A stretch of DNA of 64,000 nucleotides from Buddleja alternifolia (lineage: Eukaryota > Streptophyta > Magnoliopsida > Lamiales > Scrophulariaceae), in contig CM033405.1 of the NCBI GenBank assembly GCA_019426215.1, positions 6,735,001 to 6,799,000 of the forward strand. Reading direction: 5' to 3'. Shown here piece by piece: positions 46,158 to 56,298 of this stretch. Position 1 is the stretch's first letter, and each line of letters opens with the position of its first letter. Under the pieces are notes generated by a model that was given only the letters and a program-made list of their open reading frames with translations, was not told where the DNA came from and did not search any database. The translations under genes were made by a program, and so were the position numbers.

Positions 46158-46577
46158 CTTAAACCATTGTAGTTCGGTTTGCATTTGAAGAGCAGCCCCA
46201 GACACAAGATTGAGTTTGTGTGGCGGTGCTAATGTCGCACACAAGTGAAGGAGACTGTTACCACTATTGTCCCATATATCTGCAAAATGGTTCTTTTGAG
46301 CACCCATCTGATACACCAAATTGTATACATTTTCGCAGCGATTTTTGACAGCCATATGAAAAATGTTGTAATTTGTGTCCACCTCGTGACAATGAATTGC
46401 CCTGGAAATGTGTTCACAATCATTTCTATAACTTCTTGGATCCCTTGACGAGAGGCCAGAATCATGGCATCGAAGAAAATAGTGAAAGCTTCTGGTTCGG
46501 TTAAGGACTCCATATTCTTTAACAAGCACTCAACAAGTCTTATTGCATCTTGTGGTGAATACTCTTTATTTGAGGTA
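46158..46577 (-). pseudogene. ANK copy 1, exon 5 with two frame lesions
   Basis: Begins in phase 1 after acceptor GCACGCAG with VPQIKSIH, then jumps frame to DAIRLVECLLKNMESL...VIEMIVNTFP, then shifts again near 46404 to AIHCHEVDTNYNIFHMAVKN...CATLAPPHKLNLVSGAALQ and ELQWFK. Compared with copy 2 (VPRIKGIRDKKLMHKQALQ), roughly 14 bp are missing after the first eight codons, and one base is missing between FP and AI. The donor GTAAAT is normal. Confidence 0.82.
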
Positions 46578-46784
46578 CTGCGTGCAGTCAAAGTCATGTA
46601 AAAATTCACAAGAATAAAAATTACAATAATAAGTTTTTGCTCATATAACAATACGTGTGGGCCTATTTAGTTTATAATATGACAAATACTTTTGAAGAGT
46701 GATAGCTCAAGAATTAATTGTTTTAATTTAAAGTAGTATGATGGAAATAAACTGTTAGAGAGAGAGTATCATTGCTGCTCTTAC

Positions 46785-46823
46785 CAAATTGTTTCGTGGC
46801 TCCGCAAATGAAATCGTCCAATA
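46785..46823 (-). CDS. ANK copy 1, exon 4 (39-bp mini-exon)
   Basis: Acceptor CGTACAG and donor GTAAGA bound 13 codons (LDDFICGATKQF) that keep phase 1 on both sides, joining exon 3 (YIYN) to exon 5 (VPQIK). It corresponds by position and phase to the 48-bp mini-exon of copy 2. It is short, so the call rests on splice sites and phase. Confidence 0.65.
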
Positions 46824-47366
46824 CTGTACGACAGACCAATTTGTTAATACTTTTGAGAGTTTTTGATTGATAAGAATTTTCAAATTATTACACAATAAAG
46901 AAGAAAAATGCATTGATGGAAATACTGACCAAGATCAAATCTAATATGTAGAGCACTGGAAATAGCTGTAAGTCTCTTATGTTTCTTATGTTAGATGAAT
47001 GTATAGCAACTACTTCTCTTACGAATTCAGTTTTGGGTTAACTTCCATATAACCTTATTTCTCAGTTCACTATAAAAATTAGGGTGAGAATTACATATGC
47101 TATATTATAGAACTCTAGTTATAAAAATGAGGGTGAATTATATATGCTATATTTCTCAGTTCTCAGTTTTGGGTTAACTTCCATAAAACCTTATTTCTCA
47201 GCTATAACCTGGTTTGATCTAATTATCAAAAGTTAAAAGAACTCTAGTTTACATAATTACACAAAACCTTTTTCATTTATCAAATTTCTATTTATTAAAA
47301 TTATATATATATATATATATCCTTAAAACATTACGCTTTAAGTAATATTTTAATCGGATTGGATCT

Positions 47367-48762
47367 GGGAAAATTGCATTTCGTCCCATAAGTTAGGCAA
47401 ATTCAATTTTGGTCACATTGTTTGTGGGTGTACCACATTTAATCCCCTAATTATATATTAACAAATCTCAATGTTAGTCCCACGTAAAATTTCTGTCCAA
47501 AATTTGACGGATTTGATTAGTGAACAGTATTTTCAGCCTATTTCTTTTAGAATTTTTATCAAACACTTGGGGCACTCAATATTTTTAAATTGAAGCTTAA
47601 CCAAGTCATGTTGATGATCAATTGACATGAAAGATAGGATATTTGATTAAAAAAAAACTACTTTTAGTTGAAAAGGGATTGCGGAGCATAAATCTCTTAT
47701 TTATTTTGAGCTAAATCAACATGGCATGACTGTGATAACAATATCCGAATTTAAACAATCATTACTACTGTTGAAAAATATGAGACATACATGTATATGA
47801 ATTGTATGCCATTTTTCTTTAGAATGTGAGACTGGTCTTGTGATGCATACATTTGACTCTACACGATCAATAAATGGAAGCCAATATTGTGTGAACTTTG
47901 TTTGGGCTCATGACGAATTAATGACAATACATGAATAGATGTTAATATAAGTTCTCTACAAGTGGTATTCCCTCTTCAACATTCTCAACCGCTATAAGGA
48001 ATTTAATTTTTGTCCATGTTAGTTACCCATGGTGAAAAGTCCATTTGCCATAGTCAAAATTAATTGCCTACAACTTCGTCTCGATTTTTGTCGTGGTATC
48101 TATAAGCATGACCACAAATTGACCATGACTTATAGCCATTGTCAAGGTTCTGTTCATTCCAAAAGGCCATGGTTTTTTAGCCATGTAAAAAGTGTTGGAC
48201 TAGAATTTCTCCCCCTATGACTAGTTATAGCTTAAAATAATTAGTATTCTATTCGACCACGGCTGACGTCAGCGTGGCAATTGAAACGTCTACCATGACC
48301 AATTTAGCCGTGAATTTCGATTGCTATAGACCACAAATTGATACAATGCTCCATATTTTCATTGTCAATACTTAATTTTTTGTTTGAACCCATAAACATT
48401 AGATTCATGATGACACCAAATGAACATGAAATTTAAGCTCTTTAATCATTTTCTAATTAAATATTATGTTGTTTTTCTATCAAATATCTTCATATTCATG
48501 TTGATTTTTCTTCAAATTGACATGATTGAGCTGCAATTTGGAGATTTTGAGTTGCCCCGCAAAAGTTTGATGAAAGTTCTCAAAAACATAGGTTGAAAAT
48601 CATTGTTCACTAACGGAGTCCATCAATATGTGGATGAAAATTTCACGTGGGACTCAATTCGAATTTTTTTAGGACTTATGAGACCAAATGTGGTACACAT
48701 ATAAATAATGGACCAAAATCGAAATGTGCCGAACTTATGAGACAAAAACTGCAATTTTCCAG
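47367..48762. mobile_element. Large Mutator-like TIR element (family M1) in ANK copy 1 intron 3
   Basis: Ends are GGGAAAATTGCATTTCGTCCC and, inverted, CTGGAAAATTGCAGTTTTTG; the repeats continue through the CATAAGTT-G-GCA blocks. Flanks ATTGGATCT and AATGGATCT (47358-47366, 48763-48771) look like a 9-bp target duplication with one mismatch. The 1.4-kb interior has repeated GCCATAG/GACCATGA motifs and no transposase. The termini match the smaller elements at 57411-57840 and 59282-59732. Confidence 0.75.
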
Positions 48763-49230
48763 AATGGATCTAAAATTCAATTTTTAAAAGCCGGTTAATT
48801 TTTCGGTTCGATAGCCAGCCCGATTTATAAAATCCTGAATTCTAAATGAGTGTGTCAATTCGACTAGTTTGGACCAGACACTTACCAATTTTTTTTGTAT
48901 CACATCTTGCTTTTTCTAGTCACCGCCATCGCCTCCGCCACCTATCTTAACACAAGTTGGCTACAAATTTGAGCACCAAAACCGCCACCGCACTTTCCTC
49001 CGTAAAGCCCCAACACCTTTCCACCAGACCCCTCGATCTTCCGACTTTGTTTCTTGGTTTATTTATTTTTCTTGTGTGAGTTAATCAATTATATATTTCA
49101 ACCATGGACGTTAACATACAGTTTGTTTATCATACTTAACACTTAAACCAATCACATTGGCAAAAGTTGTGAAACAAAGAAGAGAGAGTTCCAAATAATT
49201 TAGAGCTTTTTTCGTAACGCTTAGACTTAC

Positions 49231-49377
49231 CATTGTATATATATCGTTCCCAGAAGCTAAAACTATGCCCACTGCGGAAAGCACTACTCTTTCCAGCCAT
49301 TGCCTTCAAAGCAGACTTGTTCCTGTGATGCAATGTAGCCAAATAGGGATACTTGTTGACCAAGTCAAACGCCAGAT
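49231..49377 (-). CDS. ANK copy 1, exon 3
   Basis: Acceptor AATGCAG and donor GTAAGT bound 147 bp, phase 1 to phase 1, encoding LAFDLVNKYPYLATLHHRN, then KSALKAMAGKSSAFRSGHS and FSFWERYIYN. The P-S-AF-SG..FW pattern is the conserved segment after the ankyrin repeats in this family. No damage. Confidence 0.85.
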
Positions 49378-49526
49378 CTGCATTGATCGCACACTTTTAT
49401 ATCAGAGACTAATGAATGTAATAAAGATTAACTGGCCTCTTTACTAATGGGTACGATTGTTTGAAATTTACGTCATACTAAAATTACAAAAAATAATATT
49501 ATTGATAAAATTAGAAGTAACAGTAC

Positions 49527-49740
49527 ATGTTAAAATTGTCATTAAATATATATAATGAGTGACGATAATTTTTATTTTGTATAAATAAAAATATTTATTG
49601 ACAAACGTTACTTTGTTTTTTGAAAGGGTGACAAAAGTTTATTTAAAATTGTCTCTATTGATAATTACAAACACATGTATAGTGACAACTTTGTAACATA
49701 TAAATAAAGTGCCAATTATAATTTTTGTTACATATCATGA
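49527..49740. repeat. Intronic dispersed repeat (GTGACAA family), copy 2
   Basis: Parallels 42862-43080: AATATATATAATGAGTGACG, then GGGTGACAAAAGTTTATT and CACATGTATAGTGACAACTT. Same orientation. It lies in intron 2 of ankyrin copy 1. Confidence 0.55.
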
Positions 49741-50761
49741 TTTTTTATATATTTTCTATTTTTAATTTATTTATATAAAGGGCTATGATATATATTGGCA
49801 CTCCACTTATTACTATAGGAGCTTCAAGTTTAATTTTTAAACCGAAATATGACAAGAATGCACATAAATCTTATAATGCATTTAATTATAGTTCAAGATT
49901 TAAATCGAAGCAAAATATTATAATATAAAACAACAAAAAACTAAACTCAATTTAAATACGCTTCTCTTTGACTGCAGCATCTAACAATCAATTTCAAATA
50001 TTTCTTCTTTCAATAAAATACATCAAGAACAATTACACATAAAGAAATGGTCAAATAAGCATTGACTCTAGTAAATGAAAGAATACTAATGATAGAATTA
50101 ACTAGTACTTTTTTAACATAAATAGAAATACACAAAGTATATGAGTATTACATCTTTTATTAGAATACAAAATATGTTAAAAAAATATTTTTCTTTAGAG
50201 ATTTAGTATTCATTTCATTCAATTTTATGCTTTAAAGTATATGTTTTACACCATTATACAATTCATAAACATATTATTTAGACAAAGAGAAAATATTATA
50301 CTAATCCATAAAAAAAGCATATGGTGGAAAAAAAATATATTAAGTACAAAGTTTAATTGATTATTAAAATACATATTTATTTTGTAACTTGTTAGGCTTT
50401 TTTTTGAAAGGGTGTTGAAGTCATTTTCTTAGAGAGAGAAGCAAAAGTGGAGCTCTTATAGTGATTTATGAAGTTCTAATATCAATTTCCTTATATATCG
50501 CGATTTTAAAGTTGAATGAAAATTTAAAAACTGCCACCTAACCTGATTTGGCTGGAAAATAAAATGCTAAGATTTGGGTGTCACGTACATAAATTTTTTC
50601 GACTAAGTTGAATTTTCCTTATGAAAAGTGGACTCAAACCGCAAGTTTTACGAATGCCTAAATTGCCAGTGGCTAAAACTGAGACTATTTTTGCCACCAC
50701 CTGTAATTATGAGATTGAGTTTGTAATTTTCCACATTAGTCTATCACTGGATTCACTACAA

Positions 50762-50960
50762 AAGAATCAATAATAATGACTTAATGTTAAGGGATAATAT
50801 TAAAATTATCACTAGTAATATATATATTAAGTGACTATTTATTGGTTTTTCCACAATAATGATTTTCACAAGATTAGTAGGACATATCAACTATATATAA
50901 AAAATAGTGACATATATATTGTAACAACATAATTTTAATTTGTCCTATATTATATGGTAT
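50762..50960. repeat. Intronic dispersed repeat, third copy, with CACTACAAAA left end
   Basis: It starts close to TTCACTACAAAAGAATCAAT (50754) and carries TAAGTGACTATTT and AGTGACATATATATTGTAAC phrases shared with the two other copies. The CACTACAAAA end hints at a CACTA-type MITE, but no matching right end was found. Confidence 0.4.
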
Positions 50961-51128
50961 TATAAACATTACACAATGTGATTTGTTAAAATATATAGAA
51001 AATCATTGGTTCCCTAAAAGTTATGGATAAGAAAGCATACTGACCTTGAAAAAAATTCTTTTTGCAACAAATAGCTAGGTAAGTTAGCAGTATTGCACAC
51101 ATAATTCACGATTAATATTTTAGTGGTC

Positions 51129-51478
51129 GTACCAAAAATGCAAAAAAGTACGAAAATTTGAGATCAAACTTTGTAATTTTAGAAACCTTCAATGAAGAGT
51201 TAACGGCCACATGCAGTGTGACCTTCACGTGGTCTTTTCTATAGTAAACTTGAAATATTTTGAGACCAAAATGACATTTTTCTAAAACATGATGATGCTA
51301 TGTACCAACTTTGTGACGGAATTTGAACAGTGGAACCAAAAATACAAAAAAGTACTAAACTATGATATCAAACTTAGTAATTTTAGAAAACCTTATAAGT
51401 GGTTTTCTGTAGAATACAGCGTGCCCTTGGTCTTTTCTGTAGAAAGCTTGAAAACGACACTATTTTTACAAAAAACAT
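51129..51478. repeat. Imperfect tandem duplication in intron 2
   Basis: Two divergent copies (about 51129-51290 and 51341-51478) share ACCAAAAATRCAAAAAAGTAC, TAGTAATTTTAGAAA-type and GTGGTCTTTTCT-type phrases. Non-coding. Confidence 0.5.
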
Positions 51479-51503
51479 AATTAAAGAAAGTTAATTTACT
51501 CAC

Positions 51504-51983
51504 CAAAAAAGTCTGCTATAATGATAGATATCAGAAGATCAAGACCAACTTCTCCTTTATAAGGGGCTGGCTCCTTGGTCACAGATAAAAAATAGACAAG
51601 TACGTGTCTTTTGGCACTTTGAGCAGCTTCGTGCACCGGATAACGATTTTCCCTATTTGCAATATAGAGCAAATCTGGATTTCTATTAATAAGAATATTA
51701 CCAATCTCTATGTTTCCAGCCGTTGCAGTAGCATGCAAGGCAGTGTTTCCAAGATGATCCTCATAGGCCAATGATGCATTTGGCATAAAGTCCACCAGTT
51801 TAGAGACGAAATTGTTTGCATTCTTTGCCATGACTGCAATGTGAAGTGCTGTTTCGAAGCTGGTGTTTATACGGGCTTTAGCGGCGTCTTTGTCTTTCAT
51901 TAGGACTCTCTCAGCCATATGCCAGTCAGCCCTCAATGCAGCTCTGTATAGTTCCAAGTATTGGTTGAAATCTTTCCCTGTTT
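51504..51983 (-). CDS. ANK copy 1, exon 2: ankyrin repeats
   Basis: Acceptor TAAGCAG and donor GTGAGT bound 480 bp. It encodes TGKDFNQYLELYRAALRADW, then ankyrin repeats SFETALHIAVMAKNANNFV, HLGNTALHATATAGNIEIGN and NRYPVHEAAQSAKRHVL, ending IIADFFG. The TALHxA cores and the P-HEAA pattern are typical. The frame is fully open. The repeats would mediate protein contacts on the cytosolic side. Confidence 0.9.
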
Positions 51984-52149
51984 CTGCTTAGATGTATACT
52001 TAGTTTGTGTTAGAATAAATATTCACATATTCTTCAAAGGACTCTCTCTGTAACCTTTTAATTTATATTTAGCATTTTCAACAGAATAAACGTAATATTT
52101 CGACGGGATTCCATCACATGTGACCCTTTTAAGGATAACAATGACATTT

Positions 52150-53195
52150 TATTAGTTGCAACGGTATTTTCTTGTGGTTTCACTATTTTGAATTGTACAA
52201 TTGAAACTGTAATTTTAATTTCAAAGGGTACATATAGTCAGCCCAAGGGCCATGAAATTTTATATTTACCCTTAAAAGGGTGAAATGCAATGTATAATAA
52301 TGCTATTCCAACGAATATTCCGTCAAGAAATGTTAAAAGTATAATTTAAACAAAGTTTATATTAAAAATTGTAAAAACGAGTGTAATTCAAATAAAATAG
52401 TGTAATAAAAAAAAGTTTATATAAAAAAGTGTAAAACCCGAAAAGTTTGAGTGGGTTACAGTTTTTACCCCTTAAATATTTAATGGTTGTTTTAAGAAAA
52501 TTGAGCATTTTTAGCTACTAAGAGCAGATGATAGAAAAATCGAACTCGCCTTCTCAATCTTCTCGTGGAGGGAGCCCCTAAGGCTCTTGACACCGAAGTC
52601 TAGATAAAACTTTAATTTGATTATGTTGAAATCTTACTTTTTTACGAGAAGAAAATATCCACAGATGAAAGCAACGTCCAATAATGATTTCGTTTGCATA
52701 GATTCATTCATATCTGATTTGGCTCTAAAAAATACAGGGTAACCCATCCAAACTTTTTGCATTTTAATTTTACAATTTTTTATATAATTTTTTTTGTCTA
52801 AACTTTCTCATCTAAACTACACTTATTTTTTATATAATTAGTTGAAATGATTTTTTCTTGTGGTTTCACTATTTTGAATTGTATAATTTAAAATCTCATT
52901 TCAACTTAAAATGTTAAATATCATGAATCACATGGGCCAAGAAAATAATTTTTACCAGTAACAGATTCACATGAAATGCGTATAATGGAATTTCGACGAA
53001 TATTCCCTCAAAAAATGCTAAAAATACAAAATTTTGTTAAAACACGTGTAGTTCAGATAAGAAAGTGTGAAAACAAAAATTATATAAAAAAATGTAAAAA
53101 TCAATGTATATCAGATAAGGTGTAAAGAAAAAAAGTCTATATAAAACAATGTAAAAACACGAAAAGTTTTGATGGATTATTGTTTTTACCCCAAA
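52150..53195. repeat. Divergent direct duplication in intron 1
   Basis: Blocks at about 52150-52475 and 52850-53195 share TTTTCTTGTGGTTTCACTAT, CGACGAATATTCC-type and CACGAAAAGTTT..TTTTTACCCC phrases in the same order. No coding capacity. Presumably an old duplicated repeat. Confidence 0.5.
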
Positions 53196-53879
53196 AGAAT
53201 ATATATATAACGTACGCAGTTTTCTCCCACTTCCAGGACCATGGATTATTGAATCCAATTCTACAAACCCCTTACTTATTTATTATTTTGAGCGACTCTA
53301 ATTTTTATGAATATAATGATACGAAAAAAATAAAAGATACACAATTTATATTTCAACTTACAAATATATTTTTTATTGATTTACTTGTAAGCTATTATCA
53401 ATATGAATTTTCATCTGAATTCTTTTCTACTAAGATATTTGACGTGTAGTAGAAAATGTTATAGACGATAACACGGGGAGTGAGAAAGGACGACAAACAT
53501 GGGAGAAGGGACGGGCAGTCAATGCGGTATGGGGAAGAACGGTGGAATTGGGAAAGAGGTTTGGGAGACTTGTGAACAAAATTATTTTAACAGTAAAATT
53601 TATTATTTTATTTTTTTTGGGGTGGAAAGTGTCAAAAACTATGCTTTTGGAGCGCAAAATATAATTTATCATAGTACAATTAACCCCAACGAACTGTTAT
53701 CGATTGGACGGAAAAATTGACAGAGGAACCACATTTGATCATGAAGTGATAGTGTGAGGGTGACATTTGATGAGGGATGCACATAAGGTCTCAAATTGAA
53801 TTAGGTGTGTAAGTAAGCGATGAACCAAAACTGAAATTATTCGTTAAATATACTAAACTCCGAGTAAACAATATCATAC

Positions 53880-54354
53880 CAGCATCCTCAGGAGCAGAAG
53901 TGTCAACTTGAGGCTTACTAAACTCCATTTCCAGCTCTATCCAAACATCTCTGGCAGTGTCCGAGTCCACCACAATGGACATCACCTCTTCTGTAAGTGA
54001 ACATATAATCCATGCCTTTACAAGCCGATCTCTTCTTCTCCACATTACATATTCAGGATTAATTTTGTGTTCTTCGTCCGCTAATTCCTTGTCACCCATT
54101 TCATCAAACTCACGAGTAGTATTCTTCGAACTCTCATCCAATCCTTGTGTAATGAAATTACGTAATGGTTGCAGGGCTGTGCCATCAATGAAACCAAGTA
54201 AATCCTGACTCTCCAGAAGGCAAATCATTTGATCTTTCCAAATATTGTAGTTGTTTGTTTTCTTGTCGCCTTGAAGCTTGATGCATTGAATGTTGCCCAC
54301 AAAAATCGTTGATAGAGATTGGTTTTGTACATTTGAGGGGATTGAGGAAGCCAT
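53880..54354 (-). CDS. ANK copy 1, exon 1: Copia-Gag-like N-terminal domain
   Basis: Starts at ATG 54354 (MASSIPSNVQNQSLSTIFVG) and runs 158 codons to donor GTATGA after DTSAPEDA. The body (IKLQGDKKTNNYNIWKDQM, LLESQDLLGFIDG, NPEYVMWRRRDRLVKAWI, TARDVWIELEMEFS) follows the N-terminal Gag pattern of copia elements (xNYxxWxxxM ... LxGFIDG ... W.xxD..xxxWI...). Here it is spliced in phase to an ankyrin exon rather than followed by zinc knuckle and protease. The start is supported by the duplicated upstream copy. Gag origin is inferred. Confidence 0.8.
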
Positions 54355-54802
54355 TGATGTAATTAAGAAGTTACTAAGTTTAACGTTAACTAAAATTTCT
54401 CGAGGAAATATTATACAAATAGAGTGGAGAAACTAAAAGATAGTTTTGTTTGCTTGTGTGATTTAGTCTGAATATATTCTGCGGAAGGAACTGGAAATCA
54501 AGTAAGGTATGTAGAACAATAATATCAAGTGAGAAAGAATCATGTTACTAGGCAGCTAAAATAATCTAAGATGCTTGTGGGTTTAATGTTAACTACAATT
54601 TCTCGAAGAAGTATATAAATAGAGTGGAGAAACTAAAAGACAATTTTATTTACTTGTGTGATTTAGTCTGAATATATTCTATGGAATGAACCAGAAATCA
54701 AGTACGTAGAACCATAATATCAAGTGAGAGAGAATCATGTTCCTAGGTAGCCAAAAAAATCTAAGTGCCAGCTGAAAAGCCACATATGAAAAACATATGA
54801 AG

Positions 54803-54883
54803 CTTGATGCACTGAATGTTGCCCACAGAAATCGTTGATAGAGATTGGTTTTGTACATTTGATGAGGGGATGGAGGAAGCCTT
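54803..54883 (-). pseudogene. Duplicated start of ANK copy 1 exon 1, initiator lost
   Basis: The minus strand encodes ASSIPSSNVQNQSLSTISVG and NIQCIKL, nearly the same as the first 27 codons of exon 1. The codon at the ATG position reads AAG. It is followed by unrelated sequence. This shows the 5' duplication included coding sequence. Confidence 0.85.
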
Positions 54884-55683
54884 GTAATTAAGATGTTGCT
54901 AAGTTTAACGTTAACTACAATTTCTCGAGGAAATATTATATAAATAGAGTGGAGAAACTAAAAGACAATTTTGTTTGCTTGTGTGATTTAGTCTGAATAT
55001 ATTCTATGGAATGAAATGGAAATCAAGTAAAGTATATAGAACAATAATATCAAGTGAGAAAGAATCATGTTACTAGGCAGCTAAAATAATCTAAGATGTT
55101 TGTAGGTTTAATATTAACTATAATTTGTCGAGGAAGCATAAAAATAGATTGGAGATACTAAAAGACAATTTTGTTTGCTTGTATGATTTAGTCTGAATAT
55201 ATTCTGTGGAATGAACCAGAAATCAAGTAAAGTACGTAGAACCATAATATCAAGTGAGAGAGAATCATGTTCCTAGGGTAAATTACACCCAACCCCCCTG
55301 TGAAGGCTTTATTATCAATCCACCCCCCTATGAAAAAAAAATTGTCAACTTACCCCCTGTGAATAAATTAAAGAAGCAATTTAACTCCCTAACACGCTTC
55401 ACTCGCGTGTCATGAGACTGGTTATCGAATTTTCTTCAATTAATGACTACTTTGCCCCTGAATTGCTGACCATTGTATCTGATCTCCTAAATATCAATGG
55501 ACATGATTAATTTCTTATATTTTATTAAATTCAATTTATTACAACAGTAGATCTTTATAGAGATCAACGGTTGATATTAAATTTCTTATATTTATAATAA
55601 ATATATATTTTTAAAATATTAAAATTATAAAAGAGATTTAAAAAATATATATTAATTATAAATATATATATATATATATAAGT

Positions 55684-56298
55684 ATGTACATAGATATATA
55701 TCCGTCACCACCTTCACTGCCGACGCACGGTCGCCGCCTCAATCACCACCGTCACCTATTTCTTGGTTTCTTCAAATCTGCAAAATTTGCAGATTTGAAT
55801 GTTGCAGATTTGAAGAGTTTGGAATTCGTTTGTGGATCTTGTGAAGACTCGTTGAATTCAATAGCTTCGACTGCTCCAAGTATAGATAAAGTTGCTAAAG
55901 ATAGCTGTGATGGAGAATTTGACGGTTTGTCTAACAAAGGAAATAGGCGTTTTCGTCCAACACGACTTGTTGACCATTTTGACCATGATACGCCGTTATC
56001 AAATATTTCGCTATTTGATTCTGATGATATAGAGTTTGAGCATATTGAGAATGAAGATGGAGACTCAGATGATGAGTTTAACTTTGAACTTGTTATTCCA
56101 AGTACTGAGGTTGATGATGATTCACAGGAATCTGGTATTCCTTCAGCCAATGAAATACTGCTTCTTCAAATCTGCAAATTTTGCAGATTTGAAGAAAACA
56201 TATATATATATATATATACACATACATATAACTCCGGAGAAAGTCCCAGCAATTGTGGATTTGAGCAAGCAATCGGCATATTATTATTATTATTATGA
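55684..56298 (+). CDS. Hypothetical 204-aa ORF inside the TIR element, possible captured gene fragment
   Basis: Starts MYIDIYPSPPSLPTHGRR and includes an acidic, Ser/Asp-rich middle (FDSDDIEFEHIENEDGDSDD, EFNFELVIPSTEVDDDSQES). The N-terminus and the C-terminus (IYIYIYTHTYN) come from microsatellites, so only about residues 38-160 look like real coding sequence. I do not recognise the family. The ORF is uninterrupted, in contrast to most sequence around it. Either the inner segment is a fragment of a host gene taken up by the element, or it is chance. No promoter is evident. Confidence 0.35.
   Translation: MYIDIYPSPPSLPTHGRRLNHHRHLFLGFFKSAKFADLNVADLKSLEFVCGSCEDSLNSIASTAPSIDKVAKDSCDGEFDGLSNKGNRRFRPTRLVDHFDHDTPLSNISLFDSDDIEFEHIENEDGDSDDEFNFELVIPSTEVDDDSQESGIPSANEILLLQICKFCRFEENIYIYIYTHTYNSGESPSNCGFEQAIGILLLLL
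55771..55799. repeat. Near-perfect 29-bp palindrome, left member of inverted pair
   Basis: TTCAAATCTGCAAAATTTGC continuing to AGATTTGAA is almost its own reverse complement. Its exact reverse complement stands at 56165-56193. A third half copy (GCAGATTTGAAGAG) follows at about 55803. Confidence 0.88.
56163..56197. repeat. Palindrome, right member of inverted pair
   Basis: TTCTTCAAATCTGCAAATTT continuing to GCAGATTTGAAGAA is itself a dyad and is the inverted counterpart of 55771-55799. The two enclose the acidic coding segment. Confidence 0.88.

Larger units (their letters stand above)
42103..54354 (-). pseudogene. ANK-PGG family gene, copy 1: Gag-like domain fused to ankyrin repeats and PGG membrane domain
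   Basis: Six minus-strand exons join with consistent phases: 53880-54354, 51504-51983, 49231-49377, 46785-46823, 46158-46577 and 42103-42717. The protein would have a Copia-Gag-like N-terminus, three or more ankyrin repeats, a linker and a C-terminal PGG domain with four membrane helices, like ACD6/ITN1 proteins of the plasma membrane that act in defence and salt responses. All junctions have GT..AG. Exon 5 has a deletion causing frameshift near its start and a 1-bp loss near 46404, so this allele should not encode the PGG domain in frame. Either it is a young pseudogene or the assembly has errors there. Confidence 0.85.

Noticed and set aside
53180..53720. Small plus-strand ORFs in ankyrin intron 1
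   Set aside because: AT-driven frames with no homology; they lie in an intron of the opposite strand.
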